The notes under the pieces were generated by a model. It was not told the origin of the DNA and searched no databases. It was given only the letters and a program-made list of their open reading frames with translations. The position numbers were made by a program, and so were the translations under genes. 64,000 nucleotides of DNA from Paraburkholderia ginsengisoli NBRC 100965 (GTDB lineage: Bacteria > Pseudomonadota > Gammaproteobacteria > Burkholderiales > Burkholderiaceae), in the NCBI RefSeq assembly GCF_000739735.1, contig NZ_BBJF01000009.1, forward strand, positions 1 to 64,000. Direction: 5' to 3'. Shown in pieces: positions 42,947 to 51,879 of this stretch (the first letter of the stretch is position 1; every line of letters starts with the position of its first letter).

Positions 42947-44251
42947 TCAGAAGGCCACGTAAGGCGACTGGCCGCCGCTCGCGCTTTTGTCGATGCCGTA
43001 GTACACGTGCCGGCCGTAGAAGAACGGCAGACCGAGGTCGAAGCTGGTGCTGCCGCCGATCTGCCCGGCGAGGTTGTTGAACGCGAAGTTGCTGGTGTTG
43101 CCGAACAGCGTCGCCGCGCTGACGATGCCGATGCTCGCGCTCGCGGTCGTCTTGTTCAGTCCGACCAGCGTGATCGAGCGGGTCTGCGCGGAACTCGGGC
43201 AGTAGAAGCCGGAGAAATTGTTGGCGCATTGTGCAAGCGAGCTATCGGTGAAGAAGTAGCCGTTCGAGCCCGAATCGAGGAACGCCTGCACGGTCGTGCC
43301 GTTGAAGACGCTGTTGTTCATGTCGCCATAGGCGTCGGTCGTGAAGACCTGCGCGCCGGCCAGCGCATTGTTCGCTTGCGTGCCGATGCCGAACACCAGC
43401 GTCCCGTTTGCCGACGGCGCGCCCGCATCGGGCACCGGCGGCATCTGCACGATCACGCCGTTGTTGTCGGCCGCGAAGTTGGCCACCGGATTGGCCACCT
43501 GCTGCACGATCGGCACCGCGGTGCGGGTACAGGACGTACCGCCCGGGCACGCGAAGTAATTGCTGTAGGTCGCGGCGGTGCTCGGATCGGAGCAGGTCGT
43601 GCCGCAATCGACGGGCGCCGTGCCGACGCCCAGAATGCCGTTGGCGCCGAGATCGCCGACTGTGCTTTCCGCCGAGCCGTTGCCGCAACCGCGCGAGGGC
43701 ACCGTGCTCGCATCCTTGTCGCCGATGATCTGCAACGGGATCGCGGCCGTCGTGGTTTCGCCGCCGATCGTGACGGTCGCGGTGCGCACCGTGCCCCACG
43801 TGTACCCGTCGGCGAAGGTCGCGCACTCGGCGAGTTGCCCGCCGCTCACCGCGCTGACCGGCAGCGCGCCGAGCAGCGACGCGTTCAGCGTCGAGCCGAC
43901 CACCCGCAACCCGAACGAACCGGTGTCGAGCTGGATGTTGTCGATGGTCTGGCAATTGGTCGTCGAACCGGGCGCGCAAATCGTCACGCTGACCGCCGGA
44001 ATATTGATGACGCCGCTCACGCCCCGGCCGACCGTGATCGGCACGGTGTTCGACGCGTTCGGAGCGATCGGCTGCTGGGTCGGGCTGGGGGGCAGCGAAC
44101 CGCCGTTCAGCGTGGTCGACGAATTACCGCCGCTATCTCCGCCGCCGCCGCACGCGGCGAGCGTCGCCAGCAACGTCACGGCCAGGGCGGCCTGTAGCCA
44201 GCCTTTGAGGTTCACACCAATGTGCAGGGTTCGCATCGTCGTCCTCGCCAT
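42947..44251 (-). CDS. DUF3443-type lipoprotein with pepsin-like aspartic protease pattern
   Basis: 434 residues. A signal peptide has lipobox LAAC (cysteine 34) followed by a Gly/Ser/Pro linker. The rest shows the layout of a two-lobed aspartic protease. The first catalytic-type motif is IQLDTGSFGLRV (D109), followed by a flap-like segment FADGYTWGTVRTATVTIGG (146-164). Next come ANGILGVG (203-210), like the DGILGLG loop, and a second catalytic-type motif QAFLDSGSNGYFF (D326). Near the end is FDLGLPFFYGRHVYYGID (404-421), like the G-x-x-F-hydrophobic-R-x-Y-Y-x-x-F-D strand. I recognise the family as DUF3443; protease activity is inferred. Start overlaps the upstream stop (TAATG). Confidence 0.85.
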   Translation of the reverse strand: MARTTMRTLHIGVNLKGWLQAALAVTLLATLAACGGGGDSGGNSSTTLNGGSLPPSPTQQPIAPNASNTVPITVGRGVSGVINIPAVSVTICAPGSTTNCQTIDNIQLDTGSFGLRVVGSTLNASLLGALPVSAVSGGQLAECATFADGYTWGTVRTATVTIGGETTTAAIPLQIIGDKDASTVPSRGCGNGSAESTVGDLGANGILGVGTAPVDCGTTCSDPSTAATYSNYFACPGGTSCTRTAVPIVQQVANPVANFAADNNGVIVQMPPVPDAGAPSANGTLVFGIGTQANNALAGAQVFTTDAYGDMNNSVFNGTTVQAFLDSGSNGYFFTDSSLAQCANNFSGFYCPSSAQTRSITLVGLNKTTASASIGIVSAATLFGNTSNFAFNNLAGQIGGSTSFDLGLPFFYGRHVYYGIDKSASGGQSPYVAF

Positions 44252-44808
44252 TACTGGATGTCGGAACCGCTGACGCCGGCGGGCAGCGCGGGCGGCAGCC
44301 ACGCCTGACCGCTGAACGCGCCCATGTGGCCGCCGGACCGCACCACGAGCCCGCTCTGGTCGACGCTGACCGGACCGCGTGCGCCGCCGCGCGCCGCGCG
44401 CACGGTCTTCACACCCGCGACGTATTGCGGGAAATAGCTGCCGAGCAGATCGTTCAGATCCGGCATTTGCGGACCGCGCCATGCGAGACCGAACACGGTG
44501 CCGTCGGCGGCGAGATATTCGCGGACCACGGTGCCGTTGCCGAACGTGGTCTCACGCACGTCGTAGGACGCGGAGGCCGAAGTGGAACTGGACGCGGAGG
44601 AAGCGGCGCTCGATGCCGAACGCATTACGCCCTGTGCGGCCGCGCCGGAGCCGCCGCCTGGCTGGACGACGCGGGAAGAGACCGAGGCGTCCGTGGGCGG
44701 CGTCATCGGGGCGCCGCCGAGTCCGGCATGAGCGGACTGCACGGCAAAGAGCGAACAGGGCAAGGCTAGCGCCGTCAGGATCCCGGCGCGGCGTACACGA
44801 CTCCACAT
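44251..44808 (-). CDS. DUF2844-type secreted protein
   Basis: 185 residues with a signal peptide (MWSRVRRAGILTALALPCSLFAVQSAHA, cleavage before GLGG). A Ser/Ala-rich segment (40-70) is followed by a conserved-looking C-terminal domain YDVRETTFGNGTVVREYLAADGTVFGLAWRGPQMPDLNDLLGSYFPQY. A strong GGAGGAG site precedes the ATG. It is translationally coupled to the DUF3443-type protease-like lipoprotein, so the two probably act together in the periplasm or envelope; it could be a partner, inhibitor or substrate. No function is known to me. Confidence 0.82.
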   Translation of the reverse strand: MWSRVRRAGILTALALPCSLFAVQSAHAGLGGAPMTPPTDASVSSRVVQPGGGSGAAAQGVMRSASSAASSASSSTSASASYDVRETTFGNGTVVREYLAADGTVFGLAWRGPQMPDLNDLLGSYFPQYVAGVKTVRAARGGARGPVSVDQSGLVVRSGGHMGAFSGQAWLPPALPAGVSGSDIQ

Positions 44809-45130
44809 GGCGATGCTCCTCCCGAGCTGCGGCTCGGTTCGCACCGCGCGCGAACCGGCTGCATGTAGGCAGATCATACGGCACCGCCGCGGTCGCATTC
44901 ATGAGGGGTGTCCCTCACCGAGCCACCGGCCGGCGACTATGTCCACCGGAGCGCCGTGCCGCTGCTTGAGCTCCTAGTATGCCTGTGGTTTGCGTCCAGA
45001 GACAGCAAGCGCGCGCGGGAGGCGCGGGCTTGCCAGGCGTGATGATGATTTGGCGGGACGCGCGAAGGGCGCCCGGGCGGGGTCGCGCGATTCACTGACG
45101 ACCCGCTCGCCGCCCGCGGCGTCCGAAGCG
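44809..45130. other. DUF2844-cheZ intergenic region
   Basis: 322 bases between the start of the DUF2844-type gene and the end of cheZ. GC-rich inverted stretches (around 45061-45120) could end the che transcript but none has a clear T run. No gene was recognised. Confidence 0.5.
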
Positions 45131-45841
45131 TCAGAAGCCCAGGCTGGCAAGCAGATCGTCGACCTGCGACTGGTCCTGCATCACATCCGTCTTACCTTCC
45201 GGATTGATCTGCGGACCATTCAGCAGATGTTCGGGGCTGCCGGTCGGCGACACCTCGGCCACCAGTGCCGCCGCTTGCGCCGCGAACTGCTCGCGCCGCT
45301 CCAGCGCGATGTTCTCGACCAGCACGCCGAGCAACTGCTGCTCGATCAGGTACACGACATCCGTGATCTTCTTGATGACCTGGCCGGTCAGATCCTGGAA
45401 GTCCTGCGCGAGCATGATCTCCATCAGTTGCGCATTAGTCGCGCCGGTCGCCTCGGGCACGCCACGCAGGAAGGTGCGCGTGTCGTTCATCAGCGCGCGC
45501 ACTTCCTCGCGTTCGATCGGCGCCGCGTACCACTGCTCCCAGCGCGCGTCGAGTCCGCCCGCGTCCTTCTGCAGCTGCTCCTGGACCGGCTTGGCGACGT
45601 CGATCGCCGACAGCACGCGCTCGGCGGCCTGCTCGGTCATGTCCGCGATGTACTTCAGACGATCGCGCGCATCGGGCACGGCTTCCGCCGCGCGCTCGAC
45701 GTGCTTGTCGAGCCCGAGCTCGCGCATCGAGTCGCGCAGCGTGCGCGTCAGTTGTCCAATGCGGGCGAGGATGCGGTCGGACGCGTGGTCGCCGCTCTCG
45801 CCGACCGCTTCGGCGTGAGGCGCATGGGTCGGCAGATTCAC
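45131..45841 (-). CDS. cheZ: CheZ, CheY-P phosphatase
   Basis: 236-residue helical CheZ. The active-site helix contains IMLAQDFQDLTGQVIKKITDVV with the catalytic glutamine. The extreme C-terminal helix QSQVDDLLASLGF is the CheY-P-binding tail. The start is GTG with GGGAG upstream, 1 base from the cheY stop. Presence of CheZ is typical of beta- and gammaproteobacteria. End of the motA-cheZ gene run. Confidence 0.96.
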   Translation of the reverse strand: MNLPTHAPHAEAVGESGDHASDRILARIGQLTRTLRDSMRELGLDKHVERAAEAVPDARDRLKYIADMTEQAAERVLSAIDVAKPVQEQLQKDAGGLDARWEQWYAAPIEREEVRALMNDTRTFLRGVPEATGATNAQLMEIMLAQDFQDLTGQVIKKITDVVYLIEQQLLGVLVENIALERREQFAAQAAALVAEVSPTGSPEHLLNGPQINPEGKTDVMQDQSQVDDLLASLGF

Positions 45842-45842
45842 G

Positions 45843-46238
45843 TCAGCTCCCGGCTTTCGCCATCTTCTCGAGAATCTTGTTGAGCTTCTCGTCGAGCGTC
45901 GCCGCCGTGAACGGCTTGACGACATAACCGCTCGCGCCGGCCTGCGCCGCCGCAATGATGTTTTCCTTCTTCGACTCGGCCGTCACCATCAGCACCGGCA
46001 GATGCGTGAGACTCGCATCGGCGCGAATAGCCTTGAGCATCGCGAGACCGTCGAGGTTCGGCATGTTCCAGTCGGAGATCACGAAATCGTAGGTGCCCCC
46101 GCGCAAACGCGCGAGACCCGCCTGACCGTCTTCCGCTTCGTCGACGTTCGAGTAGCCGAGTTCCTTGAGGAGGTTGCGGACGATCCGGCGCATCGTCGGA
46201 AAGTCGTCAACTACCAGAATCTTCATTCCCTTATCCAT
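45843..46238 (-). CDS. cheY: CheY, chemotaxis response regulator
   Basis: 131-residue single-domain receiver with phosphoacceptor D56 (VISDWNMP), acidic pair D11-D12, T86 and K108 (VVKPF). CheY-P leaves CheA and binds FliM to change rotation sense. Directly before cheZ, and 62 bases after cheB. Confidence 0.97.
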   Translation of the reverse strand: MDKGMKILVVDDFPTMRRIVRNLLKELGYSNVDEAEDGQAGLARLRGGTYDFVISDWNMPNLDGLAMLKAIRADASLTHLPVLMVTAESKKENIIAAAQAGASGYVVKPFTAATLDEKLNKILEKMAKAGS

Positions 46239-46300
46239 TTCATTCCCTTTGCTTGTTCCATGTTGCGGCGCTTGACCGCCTCAATCCATCCGGCCGCGCA

Positions 46301-47407
46301 TCATACCCGCTGAACGCGATCACCCATCGACGACAAACGCGCCATCACACGCCGGCTCATTTCCGGCAGCGCTGCGATTTCGTCGGCCGCGCCGAGCGCA
46401 ATCGCTTCGCGCGGCATGCCGAACACGATGCAGCTCGCTTCGTCCTGTGCGAGGGTGTACGCCCCCGCCTTCTTCATCTCCAGCAGACCTGCCGCACCGT
46501 CGCGTCCCATGCCCGTCAGAATCACGCCGACCGCGTTCTTGCCCGCGTGTTGCGCGGCCGAACGGAACAGCACGTCGACCGACGGACGATGCCGGTTGAC
46601 CGGCGGTTCGTCCGATAGATGCGCGATGTAGTTCGCGCCGCTCCTTGCGAGCAACAGGTGCGCGTGGCCCGGCGCGATATACGCATGTCCCGGCAGCACG
46701 CGTTCGCCGTGCTCTGCTTCTTTAACGGTAATCCGGCACAAACCATTGAGGCGTTGCGCGAAAGATTTCGTAAACCCCGGCGGCATGTGTTGTGCGATCA
46801 GCACCGCGGGCGCATCCGGCGGCAACGGCACCAGCACTTCGCGGATCGCTTCGGTGCCGCCCGTCGACGCGCCGACGATGATCAGCTTCTCGGTACTGAG
46901 CAGCGGATTATTGAAGAGCGGCGCGGCGCCAGCCGACGCATGCGCGGCTTGCGCGGCATGTGCCGCCGCGTGCTGCGCGGGCGCGGCCTGACGCACGCGC
47001 GCGCGGGCCGCCGCGCGAACCTTGTCGGCGAGCTTTTCCGAGTAGTCGAGCATGCCGTCGCGAATGCCGACCTTCGGCTTGGTGACGAAATCGACCGCGC
47101 CCAGTTCGAGCGCGCGCAGCGTGATTTCGTTGCCGCGCTCGGTCAGCGACGACACCATCACGACCGGCATCGGCCGCAAACGCATCAGCTTTTCCAGGAA
47201 GTCGAGGCCGTCCATGCGCGGCATTTCGACGTCGAGCGTCAGCACGTCCGGGTTGTGCTGCTTGATAAGCTCGCGCGCGACCAGCGGGTCGGGCGCGGTC
47301 GCGACGACCGTCATGTCCGGCTGGCTGTTGATGATCTCGGTCATCAGGCTGCGAATCAGCGCCGAATCGTCGACACACAGTACTTTGATCTTTTGCACAG
47401 CGCTCAC
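46301..47407 (-). CDS. cheB: CheB, receptor methylesterase/deamidase
   Basis: 368-residue two-domain enzyme. The receiver domain has D59 (LTLDVEMPRMDG). An Ala-rich linker (about 140-170) leads to the esterase domain with a Ser-His-Asp triad: GASTGGTEAIRE, LIAQHMPPGFT and GMGRDGAAG. It removes methyl groups from receptors. The start is GTG at 47407, overlapping the cheD stop; a second in-frame GTG nine bases later has better spacing to AGGAGG and is an alternative. Confidence 0.96.
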   Translation of the reverse strand: MSAVQKIKVLCVDDSALIRSLMTEIINSQPDMTVVATAPDPLVARELIKQHNPDVLTLDVEMPRMDGLDFLEKLMRLRPMPVVMVSSLTERGNEITLRALELGAVDFVTKPKVGIRDGMLDYSEKLADKVRAAARARVRQAAPAQHAAAHAAQAAHASAGAAPLFNNPLLSTEKLIIVGASTGGTEAIREVLVPLPPDAPAVLIAQHMPPGFTKSFAQRLNGLCRITVKEAEHGERVLPGHAYIAPGHAHLLLARSGANYIAHLSDEPPVNRHRPSVDVLFRSAAQHAGKNAVGVILTGMGRDGAAGLLEMKKAGAYTLAQDEASCIVFGMPREAIALGAADEIAALPEMSRRVMARLSSMGDRVQRV

Positions 47408-48117
47408 GCCTCCTCTGTGGTTCTGGCGTTGTTTGAATTTAGCGGACGCGGGCTCGCGCCGAACAGCTCGATGCGCGGCCGCGCGGCGGCCGGCGTCGAG
47501 AACAGCTCGACCCGCTTGCGCGCCGCCGCGAGCCGCTCGGCGCGCGCTTCGACGCTCTGCCGCACGAGCGCGTGTTCGCGCTCGGCGACGCCCGCTTCCT
47601 GCTGCACGCGCAGCTTCTTCACCATCACCTGGCCGGTGCGCGGCATGAAGGCGACCTTGCGTGGATGCGAGCCCTGCAAATCTTCGGCGACGATGCGGAT
47701 TTTTTCGGTCGCCAGATAGCGGCGCACGAATTCCGAATTGCGGTCGCCGATGTTCATCGTCGTCATGCCGGCGAGCACCGCGCCGCCGCCGAACACCTTC
47801 GCTTCGAAGCGCTCGCGCCGGCCGCCCGCCTTGATCAGTTCGTTGATCAGCACTTCCATCGCGTACGCGCCATAGCGCATCGAATCCGATGCGGCTTGCG
47901 CGACGTCCGCGCCGTCGTCGGGCAGCATGAAGTGATTCATCCCGCCGATGCCAGCCGTGCGATCCTGGATGCAGGCCGCGACGCACGAGCCGAGCACGGT
48001 GACGAGCACCATGTCCTCATTGGTGGTGTAGAACTCGTTGGGCAACAGCTTCACGCCGGGGCGTTGGAAGTGGTTGTCGTAGTACAGATTCGATGCGATC
48101 GGCAGGGCGCTGCTCAT
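47404..48117 (-). CDS. cheD: CheD, receptor glutamine deamidase
   Basis: 237-residue CheD. The catalytic cysteine lies in VLGSCVAACI and the histidine in GGMNHFMLP; the core continues EVLINELIKAGGRRERFEAKVFGGGAVL. A C-terminal extension of about 45 residues is basic and Ala/Arg-rich. Deamidates receptor glutamines; overlaps cheR and cheB by a few bases. Confidence 0.95.
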   Translation of the reverse strand: MSSALPIASNLYYDNHFQRPGVKLLPNEFYTTNEDMVLVTVLGSCVAACIQDRTAGIGGMNHFMLPDDGADVAQAASDSMRYGAYAMEVLINELIKAGGRRERFEAKVFGGGAVLAGMTTMNIGDRNSEFVRRYLATEKIRIVAEDLQGSHPRKVAFMPRTGQVMVKKLRVQQEAGVAEREHALVRQSVEARAERLAAARKRVELFSTPAAARPRIELFGASPRPLNSNNARTTEEA

Positions 48118-49088
48118 GCTGCCACCCCGCTCGTCGTGTGGTGCGACGTTGCGCTTGTTGCGCTATTTGCACGCGATGCGGTGCGTGTGCCGGCCGCGTC
48201 GCGCGTCAATTCGTAGACGGTCTGGCCGCGCAGCTTGAACGCCTGCGTCACATACGTGAAGTTTTCCGAATGACCGGCGAACAGCAGGCCGCCCACTTTC
48301 ATCAGCGGCTCGAAGCGCGCGAGCACCTGCGCCTGGGTCGGCTTGTCGAAATAGATCATCACGTTGCGACAGAAGATCGCGTCGAACTGCGAGCGCAACT
48401 GGTAATCGCGGTCGGTCAGGTTCAGCTGTTCGAAGCGCACCAGCGCGCGCACTTCGGGGCGCACCTTCACCATCCCCGCATGCGCGCCGGTGCCTTTCAG
48501 GAAGAAGCGCTTGAGCCGCTCGGGCGACAGGTGCTTCACCTGGTCGAATTGATACACCCCCGCTTCGGCTTTCGCGAGCACCTGGGTGTCGATGTCAGTG
48601 GCGAGCACCGAGGCCTGACGCGCGCCGCTGTCGCCGAGCGCTTCGATCAGCGTCATCGCGATCGAATACGGCTCTTCACCGGTCGAGGCCGCCGAGCACC
48701 ACACGGACACCGGTTGCGCGCGACGCGGCACGAAGTCCGCGAGAATCGGAAAGTGATGCGCTTCGCGGAAGAACGCCGTGAGGTTGGTGGTCAGCGCGTT
48801 GGTGAACGCTTCCCACTCGGCCGGATCGTTCTCCGCTTCCAGCAGATCGAGATACTCCCTGAAGGAGTCGAGGCCGCGCGCCCGCAAGCGACGGGCGAGG
48901 CGGCTGTACGCCATATCGCGCTTGTGATCCGACAACGAAATGCCCGCGCTGCGATGAATCAACTCGCGAATGCGAGCGAAATCCGCCGACGTGAATTCGA
49001 AGTCCCTTCCCTGCTCGCTCGGTCTGACCGGGTCTGTCCGATCCGGAACTGTCCGTGCGGGACGTTGCTGTGCGCGCGTTGCCATCAT
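48114..49088 (-). CDS. cheR: CheR, receptor methyltransferase
   Basis: 324-residue SAM-dependent methyltransferase. The N-terminal helical domain is FARIRELIHRSAGISLSDHKRDMAYSRLARRLRA. The SAM site comprises VWCSAASTGEEPYSIAM, VLATDIDTQVL and IFCRNVMIYFDK. The C-terminal tail is Ser/Thr/Ala-rich. The MCP encoded just upstream ends in DWETF, the docking pentapeptide for CheR. Confidence 0.96.
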   Translation of the reverse strand: MMATRAQQRPARTVPDRTDPVRPSEQGRDFEFTSADFARIRELIHRSAGISLSDHKRDMAYSRLARRLRARGLDSFREYLDLLEAENDPAEWEAFTNALTTNLTAFFREAHHFPILADFVPRRAQPVSVWCSAASTGEEPYSIAMTLIEALGDSGARQASVLATDIDTQVLAKAEAGVYQFDQVKHLSPERLKRFFLKGTGAHAGMVKVRPEVRALVRFEQLNLTDRDYQLRSQFDAIFCRNVMIYFDKPTQAQVLARFEPLMKVGGLLFAGHSENFTYVTQAFKLRGQTVYELTRDAAGTRTASRANSATSATSHHTTSGVAA

Positions 49089-49301
49089 GAAAAATCCTGC
49101 CTGCGATACGAGCCACTCCGCTTGCCGCCCAAAGAGGCTCTCTGGGAAGAACGGATGGTGTTCGCGGGGTCGCGCCCGCCCGCGAGTTCTGCCTGGTTTG
49201 CCAACACGCAGTCGGTCCGCGACACGCCGAGCCAGCGTGTTTCGATGATTCGCCCGTCAACGAGCGAGATGCCGAATGACTGCATGTCTTTCTGCCACTT
49301 C

Positions 49302-51194
49302 CTAGAACGTTTCCCAATCCGCGTCGGCGCTGGCCGTCGCCGGGCTGGCGAAAGCCGAACGTGCTGCGGATTCCGCTGCGGCGCGGGTCGTCTTCGGCCT
49401 GAGCGCGGGTTCGGCGCGGGCGGCTGCGTCGTGGGTCGACGAAGCGGGTGCCGGCTTCGTCGCCGATGTCGTTGCCGATGCCGCGCTACCCGAGCCTGCC
49501 GCATTTGCAGCGTTGGCAATGCTTGAAGTACCTGCCGCCGGATGTGCCCCACCGTGGGTCGGCGACGCCGGCGCGGTCTTGACCGACTGCCCACGCGCCG
49601 CCGCTTGCGGACGAACCGCCGCCGCGCCGCGCATCTCGCCGCCGGCCACCTTCCAGCCGTTCACCACCGCCTGCAACTGACGCGTCTGATCTTCGAGCGA
49701 CGCCGCCGCTGCCGCAGCCTGTTCGACCAGCGCCGCATTCTGCTGCGTGACTTCGTCCATCTGCACGACCGCGCGATTCACCTGCTCGATGCCGCCCGAC
49801 TGCTCCTCGGACGCCGCGCTGATTTCGCCCATGATGTCGGTCACGCGGCGCACCGCCTGCACGATCTCGTCCATCGTGGTGCCTGCGCGGCCGACCAGCG
49901 TCGAACCGCTTTGCACCTTGCCGACCGAATCGCCGATCAGTTCCTTGATTTCCTTCGCGGCGCTCGCGCTGCGCTGCGCGAGGCTGCGCACTTCGCCGGC
50001 CACGACCGCGAAACCGCGCCCCTGTTCGCCGGCGCGCGCGGCTTCGACCGCCGCGTTCAGCGCGAGAATATTGGTCTGAAACGCAATGCCTTCGATCACG
50101 CCGATGATGTCGACGACCTTGTTCGAACTGGTCGCGATGTCCTGCATCGTCGTGACGACCTGGCTCACCACGTCGCCGCCGCGCGTGGCGATGTCGGACG
50201 CGTTGACGGCGAGCTGGCTCGCCTGGCGCGCGTTCTCGGCGTTCTGCCGCACGGTGCCGGTCAACTGCTCCATGCTCGACGCGGTCTCCTGCAACGACGC
50301 GGCCTGCTGTTCGGTACGCTGCGACAGATCGGTGTTGCCCATCGCGATTTCGCGCGCGCCGGTGTCGATCGATTCGGCGCTGCCGTGGACGGCTTTCACC
50401 ATCGTCGACAGACTCTGCTGCATCCGCTTGATGCCGTCGAACAGGCGGCCGATTTCGTTGCGGCTATATACCTCGATCGTTTCCGACAGATCGCCCGACG
50501 CGATCCGCTCGAAGCACGCGGTCGCGTCCTTCAGCGGTTGCACGATCAGGCCGCGCAGCGCGAAGCGGATACCTACCACGAGCAGCAATGCGAGCACCGT
50601 CACCGAGACGATCAGCGTCATCATCAGGGATGCGTTGGACTGCGCGCTCGCCTGCTGCTCCGTCACGCTTTGCTGCAACGCCTTGACGACCGTTGCCGCC
50701 GCCGCGTCGTATGCAATGAACATCGGGCTGATCTTCGTATCGGCGATCGCGTGATAGGCGGCCATGTCGTTCGCGTTCAGCGCCGCGAACTCGGGCTCGA
50801 CGCCCTCGCGCATCACCGTCGTGCGCTTGGCGAGCACGTCGTCGAGCAAGGCCTGATCGATGCCGGGCTTCGGTGCATCGAGATACGTCTGCCAGCTCTG
50901 GTTGCCCTTCGCGAGCAGTTCCTGCGCGCGGTCGATCGCTTTCTTCGCTTCGTCCGCATTGCCCGCGGCCGACAGCGTGTTGAAGCGGTCCACTGCGAGA
51001 CGCGAACGCAACAGGTACGAGCCGGCGTCGTCGAGTGCGTGAATCGCTACCAGGTCGCCGTGCGCGATGCGCTCGAGCGACTGGCTCGCGCGATTCAGCG
51101 CGCTTAGCCCAAGCGCGCCGACCGCCACGGTCAGCGCAACCAGAAGGACCCCCACCATCGTCAGCGACGTGCGGATCGACCACCTGTTCAGCAT
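49302..51194 (-). CDS. Methyl-accepting chemotaxis protein (Tsr/Tar-like)
   Basis: 630-residue chemoreceptor. TM1 spans about 9-32, a periplasmic four-helix ligand domain follows, and TM2 is about 190-209. A HAMP domain leads to the signalling domain with the invariant hairpin tip EGIAFQTNILALNAAVEAARAGEQGRGFAVVAGEVRSLAQRSA. After the coiled coil comes a low-complexity tether (about 545-625, Ala/Ser/Thr/Pro) ending in DWETF, the CheR/CheB-binding pentapeptide. It lies between cheW and cheR as in the enterobacterial operon. The ligand is unknown. Confidence 0.95.
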   Translation of the reverse strand: MLNRWSIRTSLTMVGVLLVALTVAVGALGLSALNRASQSLERIAHGDLVAIHALDDAGSYLLRSRLAVDRFNTLSAAGNADEAKKAIDRAQELLAKGNQSWQTYLDAPKPGIDQALLDDVLAKRTTVMREGVEPEFAALNANDMAAYHAIADTKISPMFIAYDAAAATVVKALQQSVTEQQASAQSNASLMMTLIVSVTVLALLLVVGIRFALRGLIVQPLKDATACFERIASGDLSETIEVYSRNEIGRLFDGIKRMQQSLSTMVKAVHGSAESIDTGAREIAMGNTDLSQRTEQQAASLQETASSMEQLTGTVRQNAENARQASQLAVNASDIATRGGDVVSQVVTTMQDIATSSNKVVDIIGVIEGIAFQTNILALNAAVEAARAGEQGRGFAVVAGEVRSLAQRSASAAKEIKELIGDSVGKVQSGSTLVGRAGTTMDEIVQAVRRVTDIMGEISAASEEQSGGIEQVNRAVVQMDEVTQQNAALVEQAAAAAASLEDQTRQLQAVVNGWKVAGGEMRGAAAVRPQAAARGQSVKTAPASPTHGGAHPAAGTSSIANAANAAGSGSAASATTSATKPAPASSTHDAAARAEPALRPKTTRAAAESAARSAFASPATASADADWETF

Positions 51195-51255
51195 CTTCTC
51201 GCTCCCTTACTGTCTCTCGTTCCCGCCTGGCCGTTGTGTGCGCGCCGCGTTCCGC

Positions 51256-51792
51256 TCAGACGCCGAGCGTTTCGATCAGCGCCATTTCGCGGCTGGTCAT
51301 CAGCTTCTCGATGTCCATCAGGATCAGCATGCGGCCGTCGACGGTGCCGAGTCCCGTGAGGTACTCGGTCGTCAGCGTCGCGCCGAATTCCGGCGCCGGC
51401 ATGATCTGATCGGTGGCGAGCGTCAGCACGTCCGACACGCCATCGACCACCATCCCGACAACGCGATGCGCGACGTTCAGAATGATCACGACCGTCTGGT
51501 GGTCGTACTCGACGCGGCCCAGGTGGAACTTGATGCGCATGTCGACGATCGGCACGATGATGCCGCGCAGATTGATCACGCCTTTGATGAACTCCGGCGC
51601 ATTGGCGATCCGCGTGACGTTGTCGTAGCCGCGGATTTCCTGCACCTTGAGAATGTCGATGCCGTACTCTTCGGCGCCGAGCGTGAAGACGAGGAATTCC
51701 TGACCGCCGGCGTCCGCCTGCTGCGCGTCGCGGCGGCCATTCGTCCCGCTCGCGTTCGCGCCGTTCGAATTGATGGATTGGACTTCTGCCAC
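51256..51792 (-). CDS. cheW: CheW, receptor-kinase coupling protein
   Basis: 178-residue CheW with a short disordered N terminus and the SH3-like coupling fold: FLVFTLGAEEYGIDILKVQEIRGYDNVTRIANAPEFIKGVINLRG and GMVVDGVSDVLTL. It couples MCPs to CheA. The start chosen is GTG (AEVQSI...) with a G run upstream; a TTG four codons earlier is possible. Confidence 0.96.
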   Translation of the reverse strand: MAEVQSINSNGANASGTNGRRDAQQADAGGQEFLVFTLGAEEYGIDILKVQEIRGYDNVTRIANAPEFIKGVINLRGIIVPIVDMRIKFHLGRVEYDHQTVVIILNVAHRVVGMVVDGVSDVLTLATDQIMPAPEFGATLTTEYLTGLGTVDGRMLILMDIEKLMTSREMALIETLGV

Positions 51793-51879
51793 GTTAGCCC
51801 CCAAACGGTTGGGATGAATTGAGTTGAATGAGTGTTGCGAATGCTGCGCGCTGCGCGCGCTTTGCGTGTGTGAGGGCCA

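Noticed and set aside
46301..47986. CheB extended upstream through cheD
   Set aside because: The extra part is an out-of-frame reading of cheD; CheB begins at its receiver domain.
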